Assembly (NCBI RefSeq): GCF_003144325.1
Contig: NZ_PENS01000004.1
Span: 240,529-304,528 of the forward strand
Source of the DNA: Proteus terrae
GTDB taxonomy: Bacteria > Pseudomonadota > Gammaproteobacteria > Enterobacterales > Enterobacteriaceae
DNA length: 64,000 bases
Direction: 5' to 3'
In this document: piece after piece, positions 1 through 8,007 of the stretch
Numbering within the stretch: position 1 is the first letter of the stretch
Layout of the letters: each line of letters opens with the position of its first letter
Program-made: the position numbers and the translations under genes
The notes under the pieces: model-generated
What the model saw: the letters and a program-made list of their open reading frames with translations, nothing else
The model's database searches: none
Told to the model about the DNA's origin: nothing

Positions 1-354
1 ATAAGGCATCGCCAGAACAGAGAAGTTTTTGTTGTAGTTTTCAACAAGAGGATTTGCAACCACAGCCAATTGAATGGCTCCTGATTGAACTAATTCAAGA
101 GCGGCACGTTGGTCACCCAATAATTCATTCGGATGAATTTCGAGTTTATATTTCCCCCCCGTCGCAGCTTCTAATTTTTGACTGAAATCTTCCAGTGCTT
201 TGTATTGAGGATTTTTTTCAGATTGGTTAAAAGCCGTTTTCAAAACAACAGGACTATCTGTTTTGTCATCTTCACCACATCCCGATAAAAAAAGGCTAGC
301 GACTACAACGGTGCTGATAAGAGATAACTTAGGCAAAACATTCATTGTATGCAT
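1..354 (-). CDS. TRAP transporter solute-binding lipoprotein, DctP family (partial)
   Basis: This is the N-terminal 118 codons of a gene cut by the window edge. It resembles extracytoplasmic binding proteins of TRAP transporters (DctP/TeaA type), which bind organic acids and hand them to DctQM-type permeases. The start at 354 is chosen because AAGGGG lies 5 bases before it; a second ATG at 345 is in frame. A hydrophobic leader ends in the lipobox LSGC, so the protein is probably lipid-anchored. After it come the fold-typical segments AFNQSEKNPQYKALEDF and NELLGDQRAALELVQSGAIQ. It lies beyond yhcH on the same strand as kdgK-eda, has a possible KdgR site upstream, and may import KDG or another uronate. 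The substrate is inferred from neighbours only. Confidence 0.8.
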   Translation of the reverse strand, partial: MHTMNVLPKLSLISTVVVASLFLSGCGEDDKTDSPVVLKTAFNQSEKNPQYKALEDFSQKLEAATGGKYKLEIHPNELLGDQRAALELVQSGAIQLAVVANPLVENYNKNFSVLAMPY

Positions 355-694
355 GTGAACCCCTTATGGGTTTGCGTATTTTGATAGTGTTAATGCTACT
401 TGAATTTGACGATATTTCAGTGATCGAATTCAAGAAAATGAAATGGCGTTCCTATTTTTTGAAAATAGATTACCAATTTTATGTTTGCAATTTCAAAAAT
501 AAAATAACTTATTGATAAATAAGGATTAAAATATCAAAAAAAGATAATTTATCTGTGAAAAAATAGGAAATATATCTTCTGAAATAAACTATAGAATCGC
601 TTTAAATCTGAATTACCGACTACTTATTAAGCAAAAAAGTAGCCGATAATCATATTTTGAATGGGGAATGATAGGATGAAACTCTTAGTTATTA
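355..694. other. Intergenic region upstream of dctP
   Basis: No gene is visible in these 340 bases between yhcH and dctP. The stretch is AT-rich and should hold the dctP promoter. It contains a KdgR-like site at 437-455 and an imperfect hairpin around 613-650 (GACTACTT/AAGTAGCC arms, with G-U pairs on the minus strand) that could end yhcH transcription. Confidence 0.5.
437..455. promoter_or_regulatory. Candidate KdgR operator before dctP
   Basis: The 19-mer AATGAAATGGCGTTCCTAT resembles the enterobacterial KdgR box as I recall it (AATrAAACrnygTTTyATT). The left half is nearly complete and the right half weaker. It is about 83 bases upstream of the dctP start. The assignment rests on similarity plus the KdgR gene nearby. 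Confidence 0.4.
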
Positions 695-1168
695 TTACTG
701 AGTTGCCAGCCATGTTTTGCTGATTTTAAAAACCGCCTTTTTAATTTTTTGCGAAGCATTTACCTGACAAGTAGGTCGATGAACTTCTCCAGGATAAAAA
801 ATGGCAAAATCCCCTGTATCAAGTAATAAACGGGTTGTAATAGGTGGGTTATCTAAGAAAATCAAATCCGGTTTTGTTTCTTGATATTGATGAGGATAGG
901 TAATCGTTGTGCTGGTAGAGATCATCTCTTGACCCTTAAGTACAACTTGAATATCAAGATAATGGTCATGAAACTCACTTTTTAAGTTTTCTTCACGATC
1001 GGTAGTCGGTGTGGAAATAATATAAAAAACATCATTATTAATAATGTTATATGTCCCTTCACTCTTCTCTTGCAAAGCGTTTAACGATAACTCTTTTTTA
1101 GTGAGTAATTTTAATAGTGCGGGCGGCAGCATTGTTGCATCAAGTTGCTTTAAATTTCCAGTGATCAT
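695..1168 (-). CDS. YhcH/YjgK/YiaL family protein
   Basis: This 157-residue protein has the usual length of the YhcH/YjgK/YiaL family (DUF386), beta-barrel proteins related to cupins. Members sit in sialate, gulonate and other sugar-acid operons, and their exact reaction is mostly unsettled; a sugar-acid isomerase or anomerase role has been suggested. Visible family features are HDHYLDIQVVL and FYPGEVHRP, which carry likely metal-binding acidic and His residues. The start is preceded by GAGGGTAACCTG. The gene follows kdgK-eda by 34 bases on the same strand, so the two are probably cotranscribed, suggesting a step that prepares a keto-uronate for KdgK. The individual substrate cannot be read from the sequence. 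Confidence 0.85.
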   Translation of the reverse strand: MITGNLKQLDATMLPPALLKLLTKKELSLNALQEKSEGTYNIINNDVFYIISTPTTDREENLKSEFHDHYLDIQVVLKGQEMISTSTTITYPHQYQETKPDLIFLDNPPITTRLLLDTGDFAIFYPGEVHRPTCQVNASQKIKKAVFKISKTWLATQ

Positions 1169-1202
1169 CAGGTTACCCTCTTAAATCCGTGTTTAAATTC
1201 AA

Positions 1203-2783
1203 TTACAAAGCTGCCATTGCTTCCTTAGCAAGAGCGCCTATTTTTTCCCATTGTTGATTATCGACGAGATCTGAAGGCACCATCCATGTACCACCACAAG
1301 CAACAACACGAGGTAATGCGAGATAATCTTTCACATTGCTGGCATTAACCCCACCTGTTGGCATAAAGGAAACGGGATAAACGGCACTCAATGCTTTGAG
1401 CATGCCAACACCGCCAGAAAGTTCCGCAGGGAAAAACTTCAATAAATTGATGCCGAGTTCCATTGCCTCTTCGACTAAACTTGGCGTATTAATACCCGGA
1501 ATGATAGGAGTGCCTCGTTGCTGGCAATACTGCACAATACGAGGGTTAAATCCTGGACTCACAATAAAATCCGCGCCGGCTTCAATTGCCTGATCAACCT
1601 GTGCTTTCGTTAATACCGTACCTGCACAAATGATCATTTTCGGAAATTCATTTCTTAACTGGCGAATAGCCTCCGCAGCCGCAGGGGTACGAAAGGTTAT
1701 CTCCGCACTAGGCATACCGTTTTCAACTAATGCTTTACCCAATGCAACAATGTCATCTGCATTTTTAATTGCGATAACAGGAATAATTTTTAGTGCCGAA
1801 AGTTGTTCAAGTAATGTTGACATAGTGTGTCTCGTTGAATGAATAAGTGGCGTGTTTATTGAGGAGTGTGGCATCGCGACTATTGGGATAATCGCACCAC
1901 GATGTTGAATAACCGTACTTGCAAGTAAGTGTGCATAACGCGCAGACTTCACAACTGACTCACCTGCTAATCGCGTAGCAAGATAACCAGCACTGAATGA
2001 ATCACCGGCTGCAGTTGTATCAATCACACTTTGCTTATCGAGTTTTATAGCAGGAACTTCATCACAATGTCCTTGCTGTATAATTAGGCAAGGTTCTGCG
2101 CCTTTTTTAATAACGATTTCCCCAACACCAAATTCAATCGTTCTGGACACACATTGCGCATCTTCGCTATCCCCCCAAAGAAGGAATTCATCGTCTAATG
2201 TGAGAAAAGCCAAGTCAGTGAGTGACAAAATAGCTTGATAGGCTTTTTGCGCAGCATCGAGACTTTCCCATAATCTTGGTCGATAGTTATTGTCAAAGGT
2301 GATCTTCACACCCTTTTCTCGACACTTCGCTAATTGTTGTAAAAGCAGTTCTCTATCTTCAGGAGATAAAATCGCCAAGCTGATACCACTTAAGTAGATA
2401 TAATCAAAATCAAGCAGTTGTTGAAAAATCATTGGAGCTTTTGGTGATCGTAACCAATATCGCGCGGCAGCATCGTTACGCCAATAATGGAAGGTACGCT
2501 CTCCTTGGCTATCTGTATTTATGAGATAAAGTCCGGGTAATTTATTGTCTAATCTCTGGACTAATTCAGTATGTACGCCTTCTTCTTGCCATTGCGCTAA
2601 CATGGCACTACTCATTGAGTCTGTACCTAACGCACTTACATAATGAACAGATAAATTGGGGTTTACGCGAGTCAAATAAACAGCAGTATTAAGAGTATCT
2701 CCTCCAAAATGGCGTACAATATTCGCCTGATTTTCGGATAGTTCAATCATACATTCGCCAATAACAGCCACATTGATAGCCAT
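1203..2783 (-). CDS. Fused 2-keto-3-deoxygluconate kinase / KDPG aldolase
   Basis: One 526-residue frame carries two consecutive enzymes of KDG catabolism. Residues 1-300 are a PfkB/ribokinase-family KDG kinase: VIGECMIEL and GGDTLNTAVYL near the N-terminus and the anion-hole motif DTTAAGDSFSAGY with catalytic Asp261. Residues 321-526 are a complete KDPG aldolase (Eda) with the general base at Glu361 (EITFRT) and the Schiff-base Lys449 (LKFFPAE). A 20-residue low-complexity linker (301-320) joins them. The product makes KDPG from KDG and ATP, then splits it to pyruvate and glyceraldehyde 3-phosphate. Start 2783 is preferred over the GTG at 2801 and an ATG between because GGAAAG lies just upstream. 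An internal ATG opens the aldolase part, so a separate Eda product is also possible. Confidence 0.9.
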   Translation of the reverse strand: MAINVAVIGECMIELSENQANIVRHFGGDTLNTAVYLTRVNPNLSVHYVSALGTDSMSSAMLAQWQEEGVHTELVQRLDNKLPGLYLINTDSQGERTFHYWRNDAAARYWLRSPKAPMIFQQLLDFDYIYLSGISLAILSPEDRELLLQQLAKCREKGVKITFDNNYRPRLWESLDAAQKAYQAILSLTDLAFLTLDDEFLLWGDSEDAQCVSRTIEFGVGEIVIKKGAEPCLIIQQGHCDEVPAIKLDKQSVIDTTAAGDSFSAGYLATRLAGESVVKSARYAHLLASTVIQHRGAIIPIVAMPHSSINTPLIHSTRHTMSTLLEQLSALKIIPVIAIKNADDIVALGKALVENGMPSAEITFRTPAAAEAIRQLRNEFPKMIICAGTVLTKAQVDQAIEAGADFIVSPGFNPRIVQYCQQRGTPIIPGINTPSLVEEAMELGINLLKFFPAELSGGVGMLKALSAVYPVSFMPTGGVNASNVKDYLALPRVVACGGTWMVPSDLVDNQQWEKIGALAKEAMAAL

Positions 2784-2847
2784 AGCGCTTTCCATTTTCA
2801 CATTAGCAGTGATGTCATTTTATTTTAAATCGATTCAATTAAAAAGA

Positions 2848-2866
2848 TTTAAAACAACATTTCATT
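2848..2866. promoter_or_regulatory. Candidate KdgR operator before kdgK-eda
   Basis: TTTAAAACAACATTTCATT matches the remembered KdgR consensus at about 16 of 19 positions, including the AAAC and TTTCATT cores. It lies 65-83 bases upstream of the kdgK-eda start, a fitting place for repression that is lifted by KDG. Confidence 0.55.
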
Positions 2867-3173
2867 AATTTTGTGATATTGTCATTATTTTCAAAATTCA
2901 TAAGAAAGTAAGTTTAAAGAAGATCCATAAAAAGCCATAAAGTACTCATCATGCTATCGCGTGTTCAGATACCCAATAGCATATACAAAACCATGGCGGT
3001 TATTTATCTCTATCTACTTTAAATTCAAAGTGATACACACAGAAAAAATATCAAATTTAGATATTTTTTTGTTTAAAAATATTGTGATTAGCAACACGTT
3101 ACATGATGAAAAATCATTAACCTTATTGAATCATCATCGCTAATCACTATAATTTTTATGATATTTCAAATAT

Positions 3174-3192
3174 AATGAAACAATAAATCATT
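3174..3192. promoter_or_regulatory. Candidate KdgR operator before kdgR
   Basis: AATGAAACAATAAATCATT matches the left half of the KdgR consensus completely and 5 of 7 positions of the right half. It ends 14 bases before the kdgR start codon, so it would suit autoregulation. Confidence 0.4.
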
Positions 3193-3206
3193 TTTTAGGA
3201 CTCACA

Positions 3207-4028
3207 ATGTCTGAAATAGAAAACACTCCTGATTCAGTTTCCTCTGTACTCAAAGTATTCGCTATATTACAAGCACTTGGCGAGGAAAAAGTGATTGGTG
3301 TGACAGAGTTATCCTTACGGATCATGATGTCTAAAAGCACCGTCTATCGTTTTTTACAAACGATGAAAACGTTAGGATATGTTTCCCAAGAAGGTGAAAC
3401 AGATAAGTATTCTCTTAACTTAAAATTATTTGAGTTAGGCGCAAAAGCACTTGAAAACCAAGACTTGATTAAACTTGCTGATGAGCAGATGTATCGCCTT
3501 GGAAAACTAACCAAAGAAACGCTTCACCTCGGTACATTAGACGAAGACAGCATTGTTTATCTGCATAAAATAGACTCTGAATATAATTTACAGATGTATT
3601 CTCGCATTGGTCGCCGCCGTCCGCTTTATAGCACTGGGCTAGGTAAAATTATGCTGGCTTGGCTACCAGAAACGGAAATTCGCGCTATTTTGGCTAATGT
3701 GACTTTTGAACCTTTTACAAAATATACACTGAAAGATATCGATGCTTTACTCGCTGAATTAGAACAAGTTCGCAAACAAGGTTACGCAGAAGATAAAGAA
3801 GAAATGGAACATGGCTTGTGCTGTTTTGCTGTGCCTATTTATAGCCGTATGGGCAGAATTATTGCGGGACTCTCTTTATCTCTACCTTTAATTCGTTTCC
3901 AAGAAGAGAGTAAAGTTGCGTTAATCGCGCAATTACATGAAGCGGCAGCCAATATTTCTGCTGGATTAGGTTTCCACGACTACCCTTTTAGCTACACAGA
4001 CACCAATGTCTTGGCTGAGAATATTTAA
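3207..4028 (+). CDS. kdgR: KdgR, IclR-family repressor of uronate catabolism
   Basis: This 273-residue IclR-family regulator closely resembles E. coli KdgR. The N-terminal winged helix-turn-helix (about residues 9-75) carries PDSVSSVLKVF, MMSKSTVYRFLQTMKTLGY and EKYSLNLKLFELG-type segments; the C-terminal effector domain carries LDEDSIVYLHKID and YSRIGRRRPLYST. KdgR binds KDG and releases operators of pectin and uronate genes. The start has AGGA 8 bases upstream. It is divergent from kdgK-eda and beside kduD/kduI, with candidate operators before all these units. A strong hairpin with a T run follows it. Confidence 0.95.
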   Translation: MSEIENTPDSVSSVLKVFAILQALGEEKVIGVTELSLRIMMSKSTVYRFLQTMKTLGYVSQEGETDKYSLNLKLFELGAKALENQDLIKLADEQMYRLGKLTKETLHLGTLDEDSIVYLHKIDSEYNLQMYSRIGRRRPLYSTGLGKIMLAWLPETEIRAILANVTFEPFTKYTLKDIDALLAELEQVRKQGYAEDKEEMEHGLCCFAVPIYSRMGRIIAGLSLSLPLIRFQEESKVALIAQLHEAAANISAGLGFHDYPFSYTDTNVLAENI

Positions 4029-4056
4029 AAATAAAACCTAACTCTTTATTTATACT

Positions 4057-4090
4057 AAAAATCCATTAATACATTATTAATGGATTTTTT
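4057..4090 (+). terminator. Terminator of kdgR
   Basis: A 14-bp inverted repeat (AAAAATCCATTAAT / ATTAATGGATTTTT) with a five-base loop runs into a T tract 30 bases after the kdgR stop. The ygjV gene ends on the other strand just beyond, and the A run on the left could make it bidirectional. Confidence 0.8.
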
Positions 4091-4102
4091 TATTTCTCTT
4101 TG

Positions 4103-4615
4103 TCACAACGAACCCTGTAATTTCGCCTTATAGAGATTAAAAATAGTTCGACTATTCACCACCAAGAAAAGACTTTCTTGTATTATTCCACCAATTGAAC
4201 CCGCCCAAATATTATGCGTTAACCAACATAGCGTACTGGTTAACATACACAACCTAAGCACAATGCCGTTAAAGCGAAATAGTGCATAGGTTGTTAATGT
4301 TGTCGCAAATAACGTTAAGATCTGTATTGGATGTATGATTTTCGGGATCACTAAAAACCATGCCAATGTAATAAAGATCAACATGATCCCAATATTACGC
4401 GAATAACCCGATACCCAATTTCGTATTGCACAAAGCAAACAGTTAATGGCGCCTACCGTGGAACCAATTAAAAAGAAATGAATCGACATCAAAAGGCCAT
4501 TGAGCGTGAGCTGAAATCTCAATTTGCTATCTTGTCGTTGCATAAAGGCAGTTGCACCAATAAGACACCCCAGAACACCAATACCTTGGGCAAACCAATA
4601 GTTATCAAAAAACAT
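4103..4615 (-). CDS. ygjV: YgjV-family inner membrane protein
   Basis: This 170-residue very hydrophobic protein has about five to six predicted membrane helices and fits the YgjV family (Imp-YgjV) in length and character. The start has AAGGGGG 5 bases upstream. Its function is unknown. In E. coli ygjV lies beside the hexuronate genes uxaA/uxaC/exuT, and here it again sits among uronate genes, between kdgR and kduD. A terminator after kduD separates it from that operon. The recurring neighbourhood hints at a role in uronate use, for example transport, but the sequence proves no activity. Confidence 0.75.
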   Translation of the reverse strand: MFFDNYWFAQGIGVLGCLIGATAFMQRQDSKLRFQLTLNGLLMSIHFFLIGSTVGAINCLLCAIRNWVSGYSRNIGIMLIFITLAWFLVIPKIIHPIQILTLFATTLTTYALFRFNGIVLRLCMLTSTLCWLTHNIWAGSIGGIIQESLFLVVNSRTIFNLYKAKLQGSL

Positions 4616-4641
4616 GCAGCCCCCTTATTCCCAGCTCAACG

Positions 4642-4665
4642 AAAAAAGGCGCCTTTGGGCGCCTT
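4642..4665 (-). terminator. Terminator of kduI-kduD
   Basis: On the minus strand the hairpin AAGGCGCCCAAAGGCGCCTT is followed by a T run, 17 bases after the kduD stop. It separates the kdu operon from ygjV. Confidence 0.85.
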
Positions 4666-4681
4666 CTTCAACAATAGCGTA

Positions 4682-5443
4682 TTAACGCGCTAACCAACCA
4701 CCATCGACTGCGATGGTATAGCCATTAACATAATCAGAAGCCGAAGATGCTAAGAAAACAACAGGCCCCATCATGTCACTTGGAACACCCCAACGCTCAG
4801 CCGGAATACGCTCTAAAATAGCCGCATTACGCTCTTCATCAGCACGTAAAGCCGCAGTGTTATTTGTTGCCATATAGCCCGGAGCGATGGCATTAACGTT
4901 AATGCCTTTACTTGCCCATTCGTTTGCTAATAAACGGGTTACGCCCATAACACCACTTTTAGATGCAGTATAAGACGGCACACGTATGCCACCTTGGAAT
5001 GAAAGCATTGATGCGATATTAATAATTTTACCGCCAGTGCCTTGAGCGATAAATTTTCTAGCCACTGCTTGAGACATGAAAAAGAGGCTTTTAATATTGA
5101 GATCCATAACATCATCCCAATCTTTTTCTGTAAAATTAATCGCATCTTCTCGACGAATGATACCGGCATTGTTGACTAAAATATCAATATGTCCGAAATG
5201 AGCGACTGCTTTATCCACCAGCCCTGGCAACTCATTTGTTTTACTCACATCAGCTTGCAAACTTAAAAAACGGCGACCAAGCGCTTCTACTTCGGCGATA
5301 GTCTCTGTCGGTTCAACAAGGTTGACCCCCACAATATCGCAACCCGCTTGAGCAAGTCCTAATGCCATACCTTGGCCTAAACCTGTATTACAGCCAGTCA
5401 CAATGGCGACTTTACCTTTCAGATCAAATGCATTCAGGATCAT
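4682..5443 (-). CDS. kduD: 2-dehydro-3-deoxy-D-gluconate 5-dehydrogenase KduD
   Basis: KduD is a cytoplasmic short-chain dehydrogenase that reduces 2,5-diketo-3-deoxygluconate to KDG with NAD(P)H. The protein has 253 residues, the same as in E. coli, when started at MILNAF (5443), which has GAGGT upstream; a longer frame to 5479 has no ribosome site. Visible are the cofactor motif TGCNTGLG (17-24), NNAG (91-94), and the catalytic Tyr158 and Lys162 in SYTASK. It follows kduI by 83 bases on the same strand, with a hairpin between them, and completes the route feeding the KdgK-Eda fusion. Confidence 0.95.
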   Translation of the reverse strand: MILNAFDLKGKVAIVTGCNTGLGQGMALGLAQAGCDIVGVNLVEPTETIAEVEALGRRFLSLQADVSKTNELPGLVDKAVAHFGHIDILVNNAGIIRREDAINFTEKDWDDVMDLNIKSLFFMSQAVARKFIAQGTGGKIINIASMLSFQGGIRVPSYTASKSGVMGVTRLLANEWASKGINVNAIAPGYMATNNTAALRADEERNAAILERIPAERWGVPSDMMGPVVFLASSASDYVNGYTIAVDGGWLAR

Positions 5444-5472
5444 ACTATTACCTCGAATATAGGAAATATGTA

Positions 5473-5495
5473 CCACCAATTCATATAATTGGTGG
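5473..5495. other. Intercistronic hairpin kduI-kduD
   Basis: CCACCAAT and ATTGGTGG form a perfect 8-bp stem with a 7-base loop in the gap between kduI and kduD. No T run follows on the minus strand, so it may affect mRNA stability or relative expression rather than end transcription. Confidence 0.5.
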
Positions 5496-5526
5496 CGACT
5501 TTATTATGAGTAATACATTTATCTGA

Positions 5527-6363
5527 TTAGCGCAGATCGCGAACCGCAACGTGGTCCATATCGCTAAAGACCTGATTCTCACCCACCATACCCCAAATAA
5601 AGGTATAAGCTTGTGTTCCAACACCTGCGTGAATAGACCAACTTGGTGAAATAATGGCTTGTTCGTTATGAACTAATAAATGGCGAGTTTCATCTGGTTT
5701 ACCCATCATATGGAATACCGCAGCATCTTCTTTCATATTGAAATAGAAATAGACTTCCATACGGCGTTCATGTGTATGACAAGGCATGGTATTCCAAAGG
5801 CTTCCTTCCTCTAGCTGAGTCATACCCATTACTAATTGGCAGGTTGGTAATACGTTAGGAACTAAATACTTATAAATAGTACGACGATTACTGGTGCTTG
5901 CATCCCCTAATGTTTCAGGAGAAGCCTGATCTTGTGTGATTTTACGTGTTGGGTAAGTGGTGTGTGCAGGTGCGCTGTTATAATAGAATTTGGCAGGATG
6001 TGCAGGATCAACACTCTTAAAACTCACTTCACGAGCGCCTTTTCCTACATAAAGCGCTTCTGCTTTACCCACTTCATAGTTTGTGCCATCAACCGTAATC
6101 ATACCTGCGCCACCAATATTAATAAGGCCTAATTCACGGCGCTCTAGAAAATAGGTGACACCAAAAGACTTACCTAACTCATTAGAAAAAGTGAGTGTAG
6201 AGTCTACTGGCATAATTCCGCCAAATACAATTCGGTCGATATGACTATAAGTCATCGTCAGTTTATTAGGGCTAAAAACTTCTTCTATCAGAAACTCGCG
6301 GCGCAGGCCTTCTGTATCTAGTTGTTTGGCATGGTCGCTATGAATGCTTTGACGAGTTTGCAT
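5527..6363 (-). CDS. kduI: 5-keto-4-deoxyuronate isomerase KduI
   Basis: KduI converts 5-keto-4-deoxyuronate, which forms spontaneously from unsaturated uronates, into 2,5-diketo-3-deoxygluconate, the KduD substrate. It is a zinc cupin. The start at MQTRQSIHS (6363) gives 278 residues, exactly the E. coli length, and has GAGGTT upstream. Family-specific segments are [35 protein letters not shown] (zinc-binding His and Glu) and the C-terminal [13 protein letters not shown] near-perfect KdgR box lies about 110 bases upstream. Its presence implies the cell meets products of polysaccharide lyases. Confidence 0.96.
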   Translation of the reverse strand: MQTRQSIHSDHAKQLDTEGLRREFLIEEVFSPNKLTMTYSHIDRIVFGGIMPVDSTLTFSNELGKSFGVTYFLERRELGLINIGGAGMITVDGTNYEVGKAEALYVGKGAREVSFKSVDPAHPAKFYYNSAPAHTTYPTRKITQDQASPETLGDASTSNRRTIYKYLVPNVLPTCQLVMGMTQLEEGSLWNTMPCHTHERRMEVYFYFNMKEDAAVFHMMGKPDETRHLLVHNEQAIISPSWSIHAGVGTQAYTFIWGMVGENQVFSDMDHVAVRDLR

Positions 6364-6470
6364 AATGAACCTCAATTCCTAGCCTTGATAGGCATTAATG
6401 ATAATGTGTGAAAATGCATCTCTTTTTATAGGGACACGATATCAATAAAAAACACAACCAGCAATAAAAA

Positions 6471-6489
6471 TATAAAACATTGTTTTATT
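6471..6489. promoter_or_regulatory. KdgR operator before kduI
   Basis: TATAAAACATTGTTTTATT contains the perfect inverted repeat ATAAAACA-T-TGTTTTAT and matches the remembered KdgR consensus at nearly every position. It is the best operator in the window and lies about 110 bases upstream of kduI. Confidence 0.75.
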
Positions 6490-6544
6490 TTTTTGAAGAT
6501 ATCGTTCTTTTTATAGAAAAAGGTAAATTTTTTTACTGCTTAAA

Positions 6545-6576
6545 TAAAAAAAAGAGCCACTCAAATGAGTGGCTCT
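6545..6576 (-). terminator. Terminator of PTS-lyase operon
   Basis: The stem AGAGCCACT/AGTGGCTCT (6553-6576) is followed on the minus strand by a T-rich run, 50 bases after the stop of the lyase gene. It separates this unit from the kdu operon promoter. Confidence 0.85.
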
Positions 6577-6625
6577 TGACTTAACTGATAATGATTTTTT
6601 ATAGATACTTGATGGTTTTTACTAT

Positions 6626-7999
6626 TTATTTATAACTTTTTTTAATTTCTTGAGAAATTGCTAACCCACGTTTTGCTTCTTTTTCAGCAAGTTCAACGGA
6701 TAAACCGATATAAGAACGAGGATCAAGCATTGCCTTAATTTCATCAGCATTAAAGGCCGCCGTAATGGTTTCATTCTTCATCAGGTTAGTATAAAAATCT
6801 TCACCGTCTGCAGCCGTTTTAATAGCTTCTTCATATAACAGTGAATGCGCTTTATCTTTACCCAATTTTTCTGCCATTTTCATCATAACGTATTCGGTAT
6901 TATCTAATCCCTTATTTCTCATCACGTTATGTAACATTCTCTCTTCATGAGGAACGATGGTTCTTGAAAGCTCTTCTGTTCTTAATAAAATTTCTGTTGT
7001 TAATTCTAATGCTTCTTCAATTAAGCCATCGAATAACATATAAGAACTGCTGTCACCTTCATAAGGTCTTACCGCAGAGTACATTCCCACATTAGGTAAT
7101 GAGTACAGTTTCTGTGAGTTAGCAATAATACCTTTCGCTAATTTTGGATTAATTTTATGAGGCATCGTGCTACTACCCACAGTGCCTTTTGTAAACCCTT
7201 CAGAAACCTCAGCAATTTCTTCTAATGTAGTGCTATAAACTTCTTCACCAATTTTATGACAGATATTTGCCATCAGTGCTAAGTTCATCATGTACTCTAA
7301 TTTATGCGTACTTAGGTTACGTGATGGTACTTCCATTGCCTGCATACCCACTAATTCAGCAACACGTTTTTGTACTTTCATCCCAACTTCAGGCATTGAG
7401 TTAAAAGCACCTACTGCGCCACCCATCATAATGGTGAATACACGTTTCTCACTCTCTTTCATGCGCTGGTAGCAATCAATAAAATCGCTGATCCACACTG
7501 AAACTTTATACCCGTAAGTGATAGGAATAGCATGACGACCGTGTGTTCTACCTGCCATTACCATATGTTTTGTTTTTTCAGCGAGATTTGATAAGTTTTC
7601 AATAATTTCGCTCAACAATAACATGAACTTATTGTGTACGGTTTTCATCATATACAGCTGTGAACTTTGCTGTATGTTTTGCGTGGTAATGCCGTAGTGC
7701 ACGTATTTACCGCTCTCTTCAGAGCACGCATTCACCAGCACTTTTAAGAAAGGTACAAAGCCATGACCGATTTTTTGATAAATGCGGTTCATCTCTTCGA
7801 AATCGATATTCTCAATAATCGCCTTTTCTTTAATTTCATCAGCGGCAGACTGTGGAATAAAACCGTGTTCAGCTTGTGCTTGCGCTAACATTGCTTCAAA
7901 CATCAACCAAGTTGAATATTTAGCTTCATTGGACAGCAGATTTTTAATACCGCGATCGTCGATTGTTTTGCTTTTAGAATCGTATAACGCTCTCATCAT
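6626..7999 (-). CDS. Fumarase/aspartase-superfamily lyase (adenylosuccinate lyase-like), substrate unknown
   Basis: This 457-residue protein belongs to the superfamily of adenylosuccinate lyase, argininosuccinate lyase, aspartase, fumarase and carboxymuconate cycloisomerase. It has the signature loop GSSTMPHKINP at 275-285 with the serine base, and GRTHGRHA at 150-157 with the equivalent of the PurB acid His (His153). The region that is usually T-S-x-D reads TTQN (105-108), so the conserved Asp is Asn. It is not the housekeeping purB by context: it starts 8 bases after the PTS permease gene, with AAGGAT before its ATG, and a terminator follows. Most family members release fumarate from a succinyl adduct, so it may cleave the phosphorylated PTS substrate. 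The true substrate is not known to me. Confidence 0.85.
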   Translation of the reverse strand: MMRALYDSKSKTIDDRGIKNLLSNEAKYSTWLMFEAMLAQAQAEHGFIPQSAADEIKEKAIIENIDFEEMNRIYQKIGHGFVPFLKVLVNACSEESGKYVHYGITTQNIQQSSQLYMMKTVHNKFMLLLSEIIENLSNLAEKTKHMVMAGRTHGRHAIPITYGYKVSVWISDFIDCYQRMKESEKRVFTIMMGGAVGAFNSMPEVGMKVQKRVAELVGMQAMEVPSRNLSTHKLEYMMNLALMANICHKIGEEVYSTTLEEIAEVSEGFTKGTVGSSTMPHKINPKLAKGIIANSQKLYSLPNVGMYSAVRPYEGDSSSYMLFDGLIEEALELTTEILLRTEELSRTIVPHEERMLHNVMRNKGLDNTEYVMMKMAEKLGKDKAHSLLYEEAIKTAADGEDFYTNLMKNETITAAFNADEIKAMLDPRSYIGLSVELAEKEAKRGLAISQEIKKSYK

Positions 8000-8007
8000 G
8001 TATCCTT

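Larger units (their letters stand above)
2784..3206. other. Divergent promoter region kdgK-eda / kdgR
   Basis: This 423-base AT-rich spacer separates the two divergent units. No convincing gene is present; a 60-codon frame at 2961-3143 has no ribosome site or recognisable product. It holds a KdgR-like site at 2848-2866 facing kdgK-eda and another at 3174-3192 just before kdgR. Confidence 0.6.

Noticed and set aside
2873..2890. TGTGATATTGTCATT as a CRP site
   Set aside because: The half-sites have the wrong spacing and the right half is poor.
2961..3143. 60-codon frame in the kdgK/kdgR spacer
   Set aside because: It lacks a ribosome site and overlaps promoter DNA; its predicted protein resembles nothing.
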